A program made the position numbers and the translations under genes. Below the pieces are notes generated by a model. The model was not told the DNA's origin, searched no databases, and saw only the letters and a list, made by a program, of their open reading frames with translations. Shown here in pieces: positions 35,434 to 44,100 of a stretch of 64,000 nucleotides of DNA (its first letter is position 1; the number at the start of each line of letters is the position of its first letter). The DNA is from Methylobacter luteus IMV-B-3098 (lineage in GTDB: Bacteria; Pseudomonadota; Gammaproteobacteria; Methylococcales; Methylomonadaceae). The DNA lies in the NCBI RefSeq assembly GCF_000427625.1, contig NZ_KE386569.1:1852591-1916590 (forward strand). Reading direction: 5' to 3'.

Positions 35434-36117
35434 TCAGTCATTCAATACCAATTTTTCGATCCCGGCATCAACCAGTTGATCAAAGCGCTCGGCGGCACTC
35501 GCCGCATTGTAGTTAGTCCAGCGATGGATCACATTCCATCGCAAGACATAGATCACCACAGCCGGAAAATCGAAATAATGCTGACTGCCTTCCCGCGCAT
35601 AATATTGCCAGACCAGATTCAGCAACAGCTTTTCCAGCGCATAGCTTCTGTTTTGCGCAATCAATTCCTGCGCTTGTGATAGCCAGGGTACTTGGTAACC
35701 GACGCCGAAATCATGTTCATGCCAGTTTTTGACGATAAAAAACGGCCATTTGCCAAAACCGGCAAATGCATGTTTATCCGGCGCCGGCAGGCCGGCATGC
35801 CGTTTTCTTAACGCCGAAATGAGGGTTCTTAACTCCAGACGCCAACAAATCAGTTTTTTCAGAAAGTCATCATGGATCAATGCCATTGTTTCCTGGCTTT
35901 TCTTTATAATCTGCTCATCGGTCCTGCTTTCGGCATGCGCCCAGTGCAATAATTCCTCAATATGCCGCAAATCGTCGGCATCGCGGGCTTCCAACAAGGC
36001 CAGTCGTTTATCCAGCTGAAAGCGCGAAACGGGCGTCTGCGTGGTCGAGAATAAATCCGGGGCATGCGGCGGCAGACTCGCCAGCAGCATCGTATATTTA
36101 AAACGCTCGCCGATCAC
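35434..36117 (-). CDS. V-ATPase operon protein, DUF2764 family (likely C-subunit counterpart)
   Basis: This 227-residue helical protein matches the DUF2764 type found in bacterial V-ATPase operons such as the chlamydial one. Segments include ERFKYTMLLASLPPHAPDLF, PVSRFQLDKRLALLEARDADDLRHIEELLHWA and QAQELIAQNRSYALEKLLLNLVWQYYA. No typical C subunit is encoded here, so DUF2764 is a candidate to link V1 and V0; that is inference. It overlaps atpE by 4 bases. Confidence 0.85.
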   Translation of the reverse strand: MIGERFKYTMLLASLPPHAPDLFSTTQTPVSRFQLDKRLALLEARDADDLRHIEELLHWAHAESRTDEQIIKKSQETMALIHDDFLKKLICWRLELRTLISALRKRHAGLPAPDKHAFAGFGKWPFFIVKNWHEHDFGVGYQVPWLSQAQELIAQNRSYALEKLLLNLVWQYYAREGSQHYFDFPAVVIYVLRWNVIHRWTNYNAASAAERFDQLVDAGIEKLVLND

Positions 36118-36803
36118 TTGATAATGCCCTGCAGCAAGGCCCGAAACCGCGGCTGAATATGATCCAGCAATAGCGCCGCCACTGTCTTGTCCGAGAAATC
36201 GATCACGATGTTGTCCTCCTCCAGCTTAATCAGCAATCCGCTACTCAGATCATCGGACACCTCGAATTTGACGCCCTCGCGCAGCAGATCGGCCGCTATC
36301 GAGGCCGTTAAACGCGTTAAGGCGCCTTCTCTGAGTTCTTCCGGATTCCGGCGCAATTCTTCAACACCGATCACATCTTCCGGCAACTGAATGACAACCT
36401 GCCGGTTACTGTCGATGTCCGTTTTATCGCGAACACGTCCCGCCAGGGCCAGGATCAGCTTTTCCAGAAAGTCTTTCTGGGCCATTTGCTTGCCGACCAC
36501 GCGCGTAACTTCCTGACTGAAACTGCCCAGTAGCGTATCGCGCAATTGCAGAAATACATCCCTGGCCGCCAGTTTCAAGGCGTCCTCGCCGGCCGCTTTC
36601 ATGGCTTCGGCCTCGGCCCTGGCCTCATTGACCAACGACTGTGCTTCAAGTTGCGCCTCTTTGATAATCCATTCCGCCCTTTTCTCCGCATCGATGACGA
36701 TACTTTCGGCCTTTTTCTGTCCGGCGGCGATACCTTCTTCTTTAAGCCGCTCAATCAGCGCTTCGACGCCTGATGATGCAAAAGGTAACTTTTCATTGTT
36801 CAT
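36114..36803 (-). CDS. atpE: V-type ATPase subunit E (peripheral stalk)
   Basis: Subunit E forms part of the peripheral stalk. The 229-residue protein has a long charged N-terminal helix (about 15-75: LKEEGIAAGQKKAESIVIDAEKRAEWIIKEAQ, with EAQLEAQ and NEARAEAEAM heptads) and a globular C-terminal half. This is the normal architecture. The usual partner H/G helix is not evident in the operon. It starts 12 bases after the K gene. Confidence 0.9.
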   Translation of the reverse strand: MNNEKLPFASSGVEALIERLKEEGIAAGQKKAESIVIDAEKRAEWIIKEAQLEAQSLVNEARAEAEAMKAAGEDALKLAARDVFLQLRDTLLGSFSQEVTRVVGKQMAQKDFLEKLILALAGRVRDKTDIDSNRQVVIQLPEDVIGVEELRRNPEELREGALTRLTASIAADLLREGVKFEVSDDLSSGLLIKLEEDNIVIDFSDKTVAALLLDHIQPRFRALLQGIIK

Positions 36804-36814
36804 GATCCATACCT

Positions 36815-37267
36815 TCAGGTTTTCGGAATACCGTCAGCCAGAACCAAAGCGAATATAAAGGTGAAAACGGCAAAGCCTTCAACAATCGCGGCCGGCGCTA
36901 TGGACAGCCCAAAAATCTCGGGCTTGGCTTTGGCCGCATGAATGGCCGAAGCGCAGCATTGCCCCTGGTAGATGGCACTCAACATCAATGCCAGCGCGGA
37001 CAAGATGCCAATCGCGAAAATACCCGGGGCAATATTGGCGGTAATGGTTCGATTCAGCGTAAACATGACGACAATGCCGTAAATAACCTGAGAGGAAGGC
37101 ATGGCCGAAACCCCGACATAACGGCCATAGCCGCTTTCGGAATCCAGCATGGCGCCGATGGCGGCCTGCCCTGCTATCGTACAGCCAATAATACTGCCGA
37201 TCGCGCCCAGCGCCATGGGCGCAAATAAGCCCATCCAGCCTAGAAAAATAACGATAAATTCAGTCAC
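36815..37267 (-). CDS. atpK: V-type ATPase subunit K (proteolipid ring), likely sodium-binding
   Basis: The 150-residue protein has four membrane helices in two hairpins, as in NtpK, and forms the rotor ring. The ion site residues are visible: Gln60 (PSSQVIYG), Tyr63, Gln101 (YQGQCC) and Glu130 (AAIVEGFAVF). They line up with Gln65, Tyr68, Gln110 and Glu139 of the Na+-transporting Enterococcus hirae NtpK. Thr64 of that enzyme is Ser59 here and Leu61 is Met56. Na+ coupling is therefore predicted, not shown. It overlaps the I gene end by 8 bases. Confidence 0.92.
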   Translation of the reverse strand: MTEFIVIFLGWMGLFAPMALGAIGSIIGCTIAGQAAIGAMLDSESGYGRYVGVSAMPSSQVIYGIVVMFTLNRTITANIAPGIFAIGILSALALMLSAIYQGQCCASAIHAAKAKPEIFGLSIAPAAIVEGFAVFTFIFALVLADGIPKT

Positions 37268-39068
37268 GATATACTCCTTTTTTAGAAAACGGCTTGAACG
37301 GATAGCCCTCGTCAGAGACGCTCCATTTATAAAACTCGATAAAGTTCAGCCTTAAACCATGCAGGACGCCGCTCATCAAGCATAACGCCAGATTCAGAAA
37401 ATGCCCGAACAACAGAATTAAAATGCTTAGCAACAGCCCCACTCCGGGCACGGCGTGATAAGCCTGTTCGGCGAACCGGTTAAACGTCAGCGCCAGCGAA
37501 GCCCCTGCCAGGCCAAGCGCGAACAGGCGCAAGTAGCTCAGCACATTGCCGAATATCTCAGTCAGTCCGGTCAGGCTTTTGAGTCCGTCCAGAAAAACCC
37601 AGAACCAATCCAGCGGCTTGACGATAGCGCGCTCGCTGCTGAACATCAGCAGGCATAAACCGCCCGCCGCCAGAGCGCCATACCCTATCTGTTGAACCGT
37701 ATCATTCTGCTGGTTTGAGGCTTGCCAGACCAGAAAGCCGCCGATCACAACGGCCAACCAGCCCAAGGGGGCCAATGCCGTTCTCTTGCTCCGGCGTTGA
37801 TAGGCCATGACAATGTTGGCCAGCGCGATATGGACGACGCCGACGAAGATTGACAGACGCATCATGGCATCGAAATCATTGAGGTCCAGTAACTTTAGTG
37901 TGCCCCAAACACTATCCGGCCGCGGGCTGTAGCCGAAATAGCTGCCTACGATGATGCCCCAGATCAGCGCGGCCCCCAGCGTGACCACAGCCAGCATGCG
38001 CAGGCGCAGGCCTGCTTCCGATTGCCCCAAAGCCCGCCACTTGCCGGCCAACAGCAGCATAAACAGCCCCGCATACCCGGCATCGGACAAAATCATTGCA
38101 AAAAACAGCGCGAACGAGAAAAACACAGCCACGGACGGGTCCCAATCAAAATAGCCCGGCGTTTGATAAAAACTGATGATTTCCTGACCGCCCGCCAGGC
38201 TTTCTGGGTTTTTCAATAAAGTCGGCGGCATTTCGCCAGCTTCGGGATCCGCAGCGACCAACGCCAGCTGGTGCTGAATGGCAAACTGCCCAAACGTGGC
38301 AAGCTCCGTCTCGGGAGCCCAGGCCTGGATGATAAAAATATCATCCCTGTCGAGCGTGAGCGAATGCGCGACCAACAAATTGCATTTATCGGCGACCTCG
38401 TCAAGATTGGCTTCAATCAAATCTATCCAGCGCGTCAAGGACTCTCTTTCGGCCTGTAGGTCCTGCAAGGTCAGCTCGATATGATTGAGCTGGCTTTTTA
38501 ACCGGGACAGAGGAACTTTACCGGCATGCGTTCTGGCAACAGGCATGATCGACGCAGACGGCTCCTGGTCGGCAATCACGACTATATAGCTGTATAAATT
38601 ATCCTTGTGCACCACCTGCCAGATCAGATCCACGGCCCACATACGTTTCATGAGCTGCTCCGGCACGATGTAAAACCAGAGCTTCAACCCGCGCATGAGT
38701 TCCTCTTCAGGCAAACGGAAATCGCCCCATGGCTCGATTTCCTGAATGCGTTTCAGCAACGCATCGCGCTTATCGAACAGTTTTCGCCTGTCAGCCTGAA
38801 TATCCAGCACCGCCTTGACCACGCTGTCCAGATCAAAATTCTCGGCATCATGCACTTGAAGGCGTTTATAGGCACAGCGCTTCAAATACTTCAGCGCCTT
38901 GCCGACATTTTCAACCAGTTTTGAATACGCGATTTCAGCCGCGGCCGAGCCGTCGTCCTTCAGTGCAATAAGATGAACGCCGCCCAGTTTTTGCAGTTCT
39001 TCCAGAATAAACGATTTTTCACTGATTAAACTGCAGAAAGTAAGCTTTTTTAACCTTACGATGGCCAT
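37260..39068 (-). CDS. atpI: V-type ATPase subunit I (a-subunit homologue)
   Basis: Subunit I forms the stator and ion half-channels next to the K ring. The 602-residue protein has a cytoplasmic N-terminal half (to about 310) with coiled segments (RDALLKRIQEI, LQAERESLTRWIDLIEANLDE). A membrane half of about 7-8 helices follows, starting at DPSVAVFFSFALFFAMILSD. The region FGNVLSYLRLFALGLAGASLAL carries the conserved Arg essential for ion transfer. It ends with KWSVSDEGYPFKPF, as in chlamydial and archaeal subunits. Length is normal. It overlaps both neighbours by a few bases. Confidence 0.93.
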   Translation of the reverse strand: MAIVRLKKLTFCSLISEKSFILEELQKLGGVHLIALKDDGSAAAEIAYSKLVENVGKALKYLKRCAYKRLQVHDAENFDLDSVVKAVLDIQADRRKLFDKRDALLKRIQEIEPWGDFRLPEEELMRGLKLWFYIVPEQLMKRMWAVDLIWQVVHKDNLYSYIVVIADQEPSASIMPVARTHAGKVPLSRLKSQLNHIELTLQDLQAERESLTRWIDLIEANLDEVADKCNLLVAHSLTLDRDDIFIIQAWAPETELATFGQFAIQHQLALVAADPEAGEMPPTLLKNPESLAGGQEIISFYQTPGYFDWDPSVAVFFSFALFFAMILSDAGYAGLFMLLLAGKWRALGQSEAGLRLRMLAVVTLGAALIWGIIVGSYFGYSPRPDSVWGTLKLLDLNDFDAMMRLSIFVGVVHIALANIVMAYQRRSKRTALAPLGWLAVVIGGFLVWQASNQQNDTVQQIGYGALAAGGLCLLMFSSERAIVKPLDWFWVFLDGLKSLTGLTEIFGNVLSYLRLFALGLAGASLALTFNRFAEQAYHAVPGVGLLLSILILLFGHFLNLALCLMSGVLHGLRLNFIEFYKWSVSDEGYPFKPFSKKGVYRD

Positions 39069-39661
39069 TAGTGCTGACGTTTTTGCTTGGTGATTTTGGC
39101 TCTGACGACATTGGCTCTTTCCGTATCCGACAAGAAGATACGTATCTTTTTTATATTTCGCTCCGTCCTGGGAATCAATAACTTGTCGAACAGGTTAACA
39201 CGTTGAGTGACTTTTTTAACGGCAACATCCAGAATCTCCAGGCGTTGCCGGTCAATTCTTGACCGGATCTTCAGTTCCATCATGCGCTTTAACTGAATGA
39301 CCGTCGCATCCACCCAATGCGGTTTGGCATAGGTTGAATAGGGTTGGATATGGATGTCGATATGCTCAAGCACAGGCACATGAATGCCGACTATATTCTC
39401 ATCGCCGACCTGGACGGCAGAAACAGTCACCAGACCGTGCAAATCAATCCGGGTATCGGAGAGCATGGACAATTCTTTGCTCACGAAGTCGCGGCACTGC
39501 TGCATCATCTGTTCGGTTTCGGCCAACTTTGCCGTGGCCTTGTAACGTTCGACCAGCAGTTGCCGGCGCTTTAAATCCAGCGACGGCAAATATTGCCTGT
39601 AGCGCTTGAGCAGGGCAGTTTCCTTATGCAGCGCGGTTTTACTTAACGACAGCCTGGCCAT
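39068..39661 (-). CDS. atpD: V-type ATPase subunit D (central rotor shaft)
   Basis: Subunit D is the rotor shaft. This 197-residue protein has N- and C-terminal long helices (LSLSKTALHKETALLKRYRQY at the start; QRVNLFDKLLIPRTERNIKKIRIFL and the AKITKQKRQ end), as in NtpD. It overlaps atpB by 23 bases, so the reading frames are coupled. A separate F subunit gene is missing, as in other short bacterial V-ATPase operons. Confidence 0.92.
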   Translation of the reverse strand: MARLSLSKTALHKETALLKRYRQYLPSLDLKRRQLLVERYKATAKLAETEQMMQQCRDFVSKELSMLSDTRIDLHGLVTVSAVQVGDENIVGIHVPVLEHIDIHIQPYSTYAKPHWVDATVIQLKRMMELKIRSRIDRQRLEILDVAVKKVTQRVNLFDKLLIPRTERNIKKIRIFLSDTERANVVRAKITKQKRQH

Positions 39662-40997
39662 GCCTATCCTTGGGGAAGTATTTGTCGATCAGCGCCTGCT
39701 TCATCAGCAGCTGGTCTTCGGTAAAACATTCGGCCAGGGTCTGCCAGCTCAGATCCAGCGCGTCCTCAAGCGTCATCGAGACATTGATGTCCATGAACCG
39801 CTCGCGGAACAATTTGCCGAACTTCAGCAGTTTTTCGTCAAAAGACGACAGTTCAAACGCCATCGCCTGCTTCTGCTCGGCCTCATTGGCCGCCGAATAA
39901 AAACGGATCATCGTATTCATGATCTGGGCATGATCCTCGCGCGTGACTTTGCCGATCACGTGCTGTTTCAGCCGCGACAGCGAGCCGAACGGATCGAGCA
40001 TGGCATGATGCAGATAAAACTGGCCCTCGGTGATATAGCCGGTGTTGTCGGGCACCGGGTGGGTCACATCATCGCCGGGCATCGTCGTCACGGTCAGAAT
40101 CGTCACGGTGCCCGCGCCTTTGTAATCGCAGGCTTTTTCATAGCGCCGGGCCAGCTGCGAATAGAGGTCGCCGGTATAGCCGCGGTTGGACGGCACATGC
40201 TCCATCGACACACCGACCTCTTTCAGGGCGTCGGCGTAAGCGGTCATATCGGTCATCAGCACCAGCACGCGCTTGCCTTCTTCCACGGCAAAGCGCTCGG
40301 CGATGGCCAGGGCCATGTCCGGCACCAGCAGGCGCTCGACAATAGGGTCGGACGCCATGTTGCAGTACATGACCGTGCGGGCGAATACGCCGGCCTGCTC
40401 GAACCGGGTCTTGAAAAAATGGTAATCATCGAAAATCAGCCCCAGGCCTGCAAACACGACGATATCGGCATCGGCCTGTATGCCGATGCGCGCCAGAAAC
40501 GGGTTATAAGGTTCGCCGGAAATCGAAAAAATGGGGATTTTCTGGCTTTCAACCAGACAATTGAACAAATCGATCATCGGCACGTTGGTCCGCATCATTT
40601 TGGAAGCCAGCACGCGCTTCATCGGATTGACGGTAGGCCCGCCTATGCCGACTTTCGGGTCGGGTTCCAGCTTGGAGCCGCCGTCCATGGGCTTGCCCGT
40701 GCCGGTAAAAACGCGGCCCAGAATGTTCGGCGAATAAGTCACCTGCATGGCATGACCCAGAAAACGCACGGAAGCCGCCGTGGAAATGCCCTGTGTACCT
40801 GAAAACACTTGCAGCGACACATGGCTGTCGTCGATCCTGATCACCTGCGCCAGGGATTCGGCGCCGTTATTGTCCTCGATCAGGGCCAGATCGCCGAAGC
40901 GCGTGCTGATATCGTGCTTTTCCGTAGCGATCTGCACGGTAATAATATTGCCGACAATGGCAATAATATTATGATGCCTGACCATGCGTTCAATCAC
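39639..40997 (-). CDS. atpB: V-type ATP synthase/ATPase subunit B
   Basis: Subunit B is the non-catalytic, P-loop-free partner of A. From the GTG at 40997 (VIERMVRHHN) it is 452 residues, with GGAG six bases upstream. A TTG four codons earlier (41009) overlaps that ribosome-binding site and is less likely. Typical segments are GISTAASVRFLGHAMQV, LGRVFTGTGKPMDGG, FSISGEPYNPFLARIG and YTGDLYSQLARRYEKA. It is the first gene of the operon, with a TATAAT (complement of 41029-41034) at a likely -10 position upstream. Confidence 0.95.
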   Translation of the reverse strand: MIERMVRHHNIIAIVGNIITVQIATEKHDISTRFGDLALIEDNNGAESLAQVIRIDDSHVSLQVFSGTQGISTAASVRFLGHAMQVTYSPNILGRVFTGTGKPMDGGSKLEPDPKVGIGGPTVNPMKRVLASKMMRTNVPMIDLFNCLVESQKIPIFSISGEPYNPFLARIGIQADADIVVFAGLGLIFDDYHFFKTRFEQAGVFARTVMYCNMASDPIVERLLVPDMALAIAERFAVEEGKRVLVLMTDMTAYADALKEVGVSMEHVPSNRGYTGDLYSQLARRYEKACDYKGAGTVTILTVTTMPGDDVTHPVPDNTGYITEGQFYLHHAMLDPFGSLSRLKQHVIGKVTREDHAQIMNTMIRFYSAANEAEQKQAMAFELSSFDEKLLKFGKLFRERFMDINVSMTLEDALDLSWQTLAECFTEDQLLMKQALIDKYFPKDRHGQAVVK

Positions 40998-41104
40998 GGG
41001 CGACTCCAAAAAAATAAAGAATTAAGGAATTATAACCCAGGAAGAAATGGCTTGGCTTACTGTTAAGTTTCAACGGCTTTTGTATGATCTTACAGGATAT
41101 AAAC

Positions 41105-41136
41105 AAAGCCCGATTCGAAATAACGAATCGGGCTTT
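41105..41136 (-). terminator. Rho-independent terminator after the glucan synthase gene
   Basis: AAAGCCCGATTCG and CGAATCGGGCTTT form a perfect 13-bp stem. In the minus direction it is followed by GTTTATATC. It separates the glucan synthase gene from the V-ATPase operon. Confidence 0.85.
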
Positions 41137-41161
41137 GGCGGAAACCGAACGGCATTATGGC

Positions 41162-44100
41162 CTAACCTGCTCCCAGTTCCACGTCGACATTGTGCGGCCG
41201 GCGATCGTCGATCAGCGGTATGACGCCCGGCTCTTTGGCCTCAATGCCGTCGATCAGGACACGAACTACCCGCACAGGCTTTTCGCCGATGCGTTTGATG
41301 GTGATGTGGTATAGCGTCTCGCGGTATCGGTAGTGGATCTTGTACGACTGCCAATGGTCGGGCATGCATGGGGACATATGCAGCTTGTCCACTTTCAGTT
41401 GCAGGCCCAGCAGGGTTTCCAGAGACAACCGGTACAGCCATCCCGCGGCGCCGGTGTACCAGGTCCAGCCGCCTCGCCCGGTATGCGGCGGCGCGCCATA
41501 AATATCGGCCGCGATGACGTACGGTTCGACCTTGTAGAGATCTCTCTGCGACGCCTGACTGGTGCGATTGACGGGATTGAGCATGGTGAATAATTCCCAT
41601 GCCCGCTCCTTGTCGCCCATCATGGCGAATGCCGTTGCGGTCCAGATGGCGGCGTGCGTGTACTGTCCGCCGTTCTCGCGCACGCCGGGCACATAACCTT
41701 TGATATAGCCGGGCTCGAGATCGGACTTGTCGAAAGGCGGCGTCAGTAACTGGACGATCCGCACATCCCGCCTTACCAGCCGTTCATCAACCGCTTCCAT
41801 CGCCTGATGGGCGCGCTCCGGATTGCCTCCGCCCGAAATAATGGCCCAGCTCTGGCTGATCGAATCGATCTGGCATTCGTCATTGCTGGCCGAGCCCAGC
41901 GGCGTGCCGTCGTCAAAATAGGCCCGGCGGTACCAACCGCCGTCCCAGGCATTGGCTTCAATATTGAGAAGCAACTGCCCCGCCCGCTCCCGGCAAATTT
42001 CGGCAAAGCCCTCATCGGACCGGTTGCGGGCCAGATCGGCAAAGAGTCTGAGATTATCGTACAGGAACCAGGCCAGCCAGACGCTCTCACCCTTGCCTTC
42101 CCGTCCGATCAGGTTCATGCCGTCATTCCAGTCGCCGCAGCCTATCAGCGGCAGGTCATGATCACCGAAGCGCAAGCCATACTTGATGGCACGCACGCAA
42201 TGCTCATAAAGACTGGCGCCTTCGGACGATTGCAGCGGCAGGTCGTAATAGGCTTCTTCTTCCGGCCCCAATTCCCTGCCTTCCAGAAAGTACACGAACT
42301 CATCGAGCACGCCGGTATCGCCGGTCGCGGCGACGTAACGGCACGTCGCATACGGCAGCCATAAATAATCATCGGAAAAATGCGTGCGCACGCCCTGCCC
42401 GCCCGGCGGATGCCACCAGTGCTGCACGTCGCCCTGGATGAACTGGCGCCCGGCACAGCGGAGCAACTGCTCCCGCGCCAGCCACGGCGTCGCATGGATC
42501 AGCGCCATCGTATCCTGCAACTGATCGCGGAAACCGTAAGCGCCGCCCGATTGGTAATAGCCGCTGCGTCCCCAGATCCGGCAGGACAGGGTCTGATAAA
42601 TCAGCCAGCCGTTGGTCATCACATCGAGCGCGCGGTCGGGCGTTTCGACATAGACCGCGCCCAGCGTCCGGTTCCAGTGAGCCCAGACGGCCTCCAGCTC
42701 CTGCCGGGCACTGATTGAGTCGCCGAACCGCTGGATCAGACGCTGGGCGCCTTCGGTATCGTGGCTGGCGCCGATCACGAACACGACCTCACGCTCCTGT
42801 CCGTTCTCCAGCTCGATATGGGTCTGCATGGCGGCGCAGGGGTCCAGGCCTGCCCCGGTCTTGCCCGACAAATGCGTGCGGCACAGCGCCGCCGGCTTGG
42901 CCAGCGAACCATTGCGGCCGATGAATTCCATGCGGTTGCCGGTCACCGTGTGCACGAGCTCGCTGATTTGCACAAATACGACCCGGTGCGCGCTTTCGCG
43001 GCCATAGGCATTGCGCGCGAACAGCGCTCCGCTGTGATGATCCGTTTCAGTGACAATATGCATCTGGTTGGCGTGCCGCCATTCGCCCATGACCAGTTCC
43101 CAATAACCTGTCAGCGACAAGCGGCGGGGACGGCCGGAGTCATTGCGCAGCTTGACGACGACAAATTTCACCGGCTCATCCATCGCCACGTAAGTCGTCA
43201 GCTCGGAATAAATGCCCGCTTCGAAGTGCTCGAATATGCTGTACCCGAAACCGTGCCGGCAAACATAACCGGACTGGCCGCGCGCGGGCAGCGGCGTCGG
43301 CGACCAGAACCCGCCGGTCTCTTCGTCACGTACGTAGAAGGCTTCGCCGCTGGTGTCGCTGAGCGGATCATTGTGAAACGGCGTCAGGCGGAACTCATGG
43401 GCGTTTTCCACCCAGGTATAAGCGCCGCCGCTCTCGCTGACGACGGTGCCGATATGAGGACTTGCGATGACGTTGGCCCACGGCGCCGGCGTAGTTTGCC
43501 CAGGCTCCAGAGTAATGACATATTCGTGCCCGTCCGGCGTAAACCCGCCCAGCCCGTTGAAGAAAATGCGTTCGCGCGCCGGCAAGGGATTGATAACCTC
43601 GGCTACCGGCTGCCGTACAGGCGCCAGCGCTTCCGGAAAATGCTCGGTCAGCATGCGGCGTTGTATCGAGCCCTGGCGCCAGCGTTTTCTGCGTTCCGTG
43701 AGGCGCTCCGACGCGACGCGCTGCTCCACCTGCTCGGCCAGTGACCCGGCGTTATCGACCAGCACGACGCGGGCAACGGTCTGAAACAGGACCCGGTCCT
43801 CTTCAGACAGATCCTCGGCGCGCCGTATAAAAACTCCGCCGGGCTTATCAAGCACCTGGGCTTCACTGCCTGTGGTATTAACGAGGCCCATGATCTGGTC
43901 GTGCAGCACGGCGCGATAGCCCGAGAAGTCCTCGTTCAGGATCACCAGATCGGTAGTCAGGCCCTTCATGCGCCAGTAGGCATGCGCCTGCAGCACCTGC
44001 TTGACCAGATCGATGCGATTGACATCGCCTATGCGCACCAGCACGATGGGCCAGTCGCCGGAGACGGCGAACGGCCAAAGGCCCGGCTGGCCCAGCTGAT

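Noticed and set aside
39606-40802. 398-codon plus-strand frame
   Set aside because: Antisense to V-ATPase subunits B and D; no ribosome-binding site or recognisable domain.
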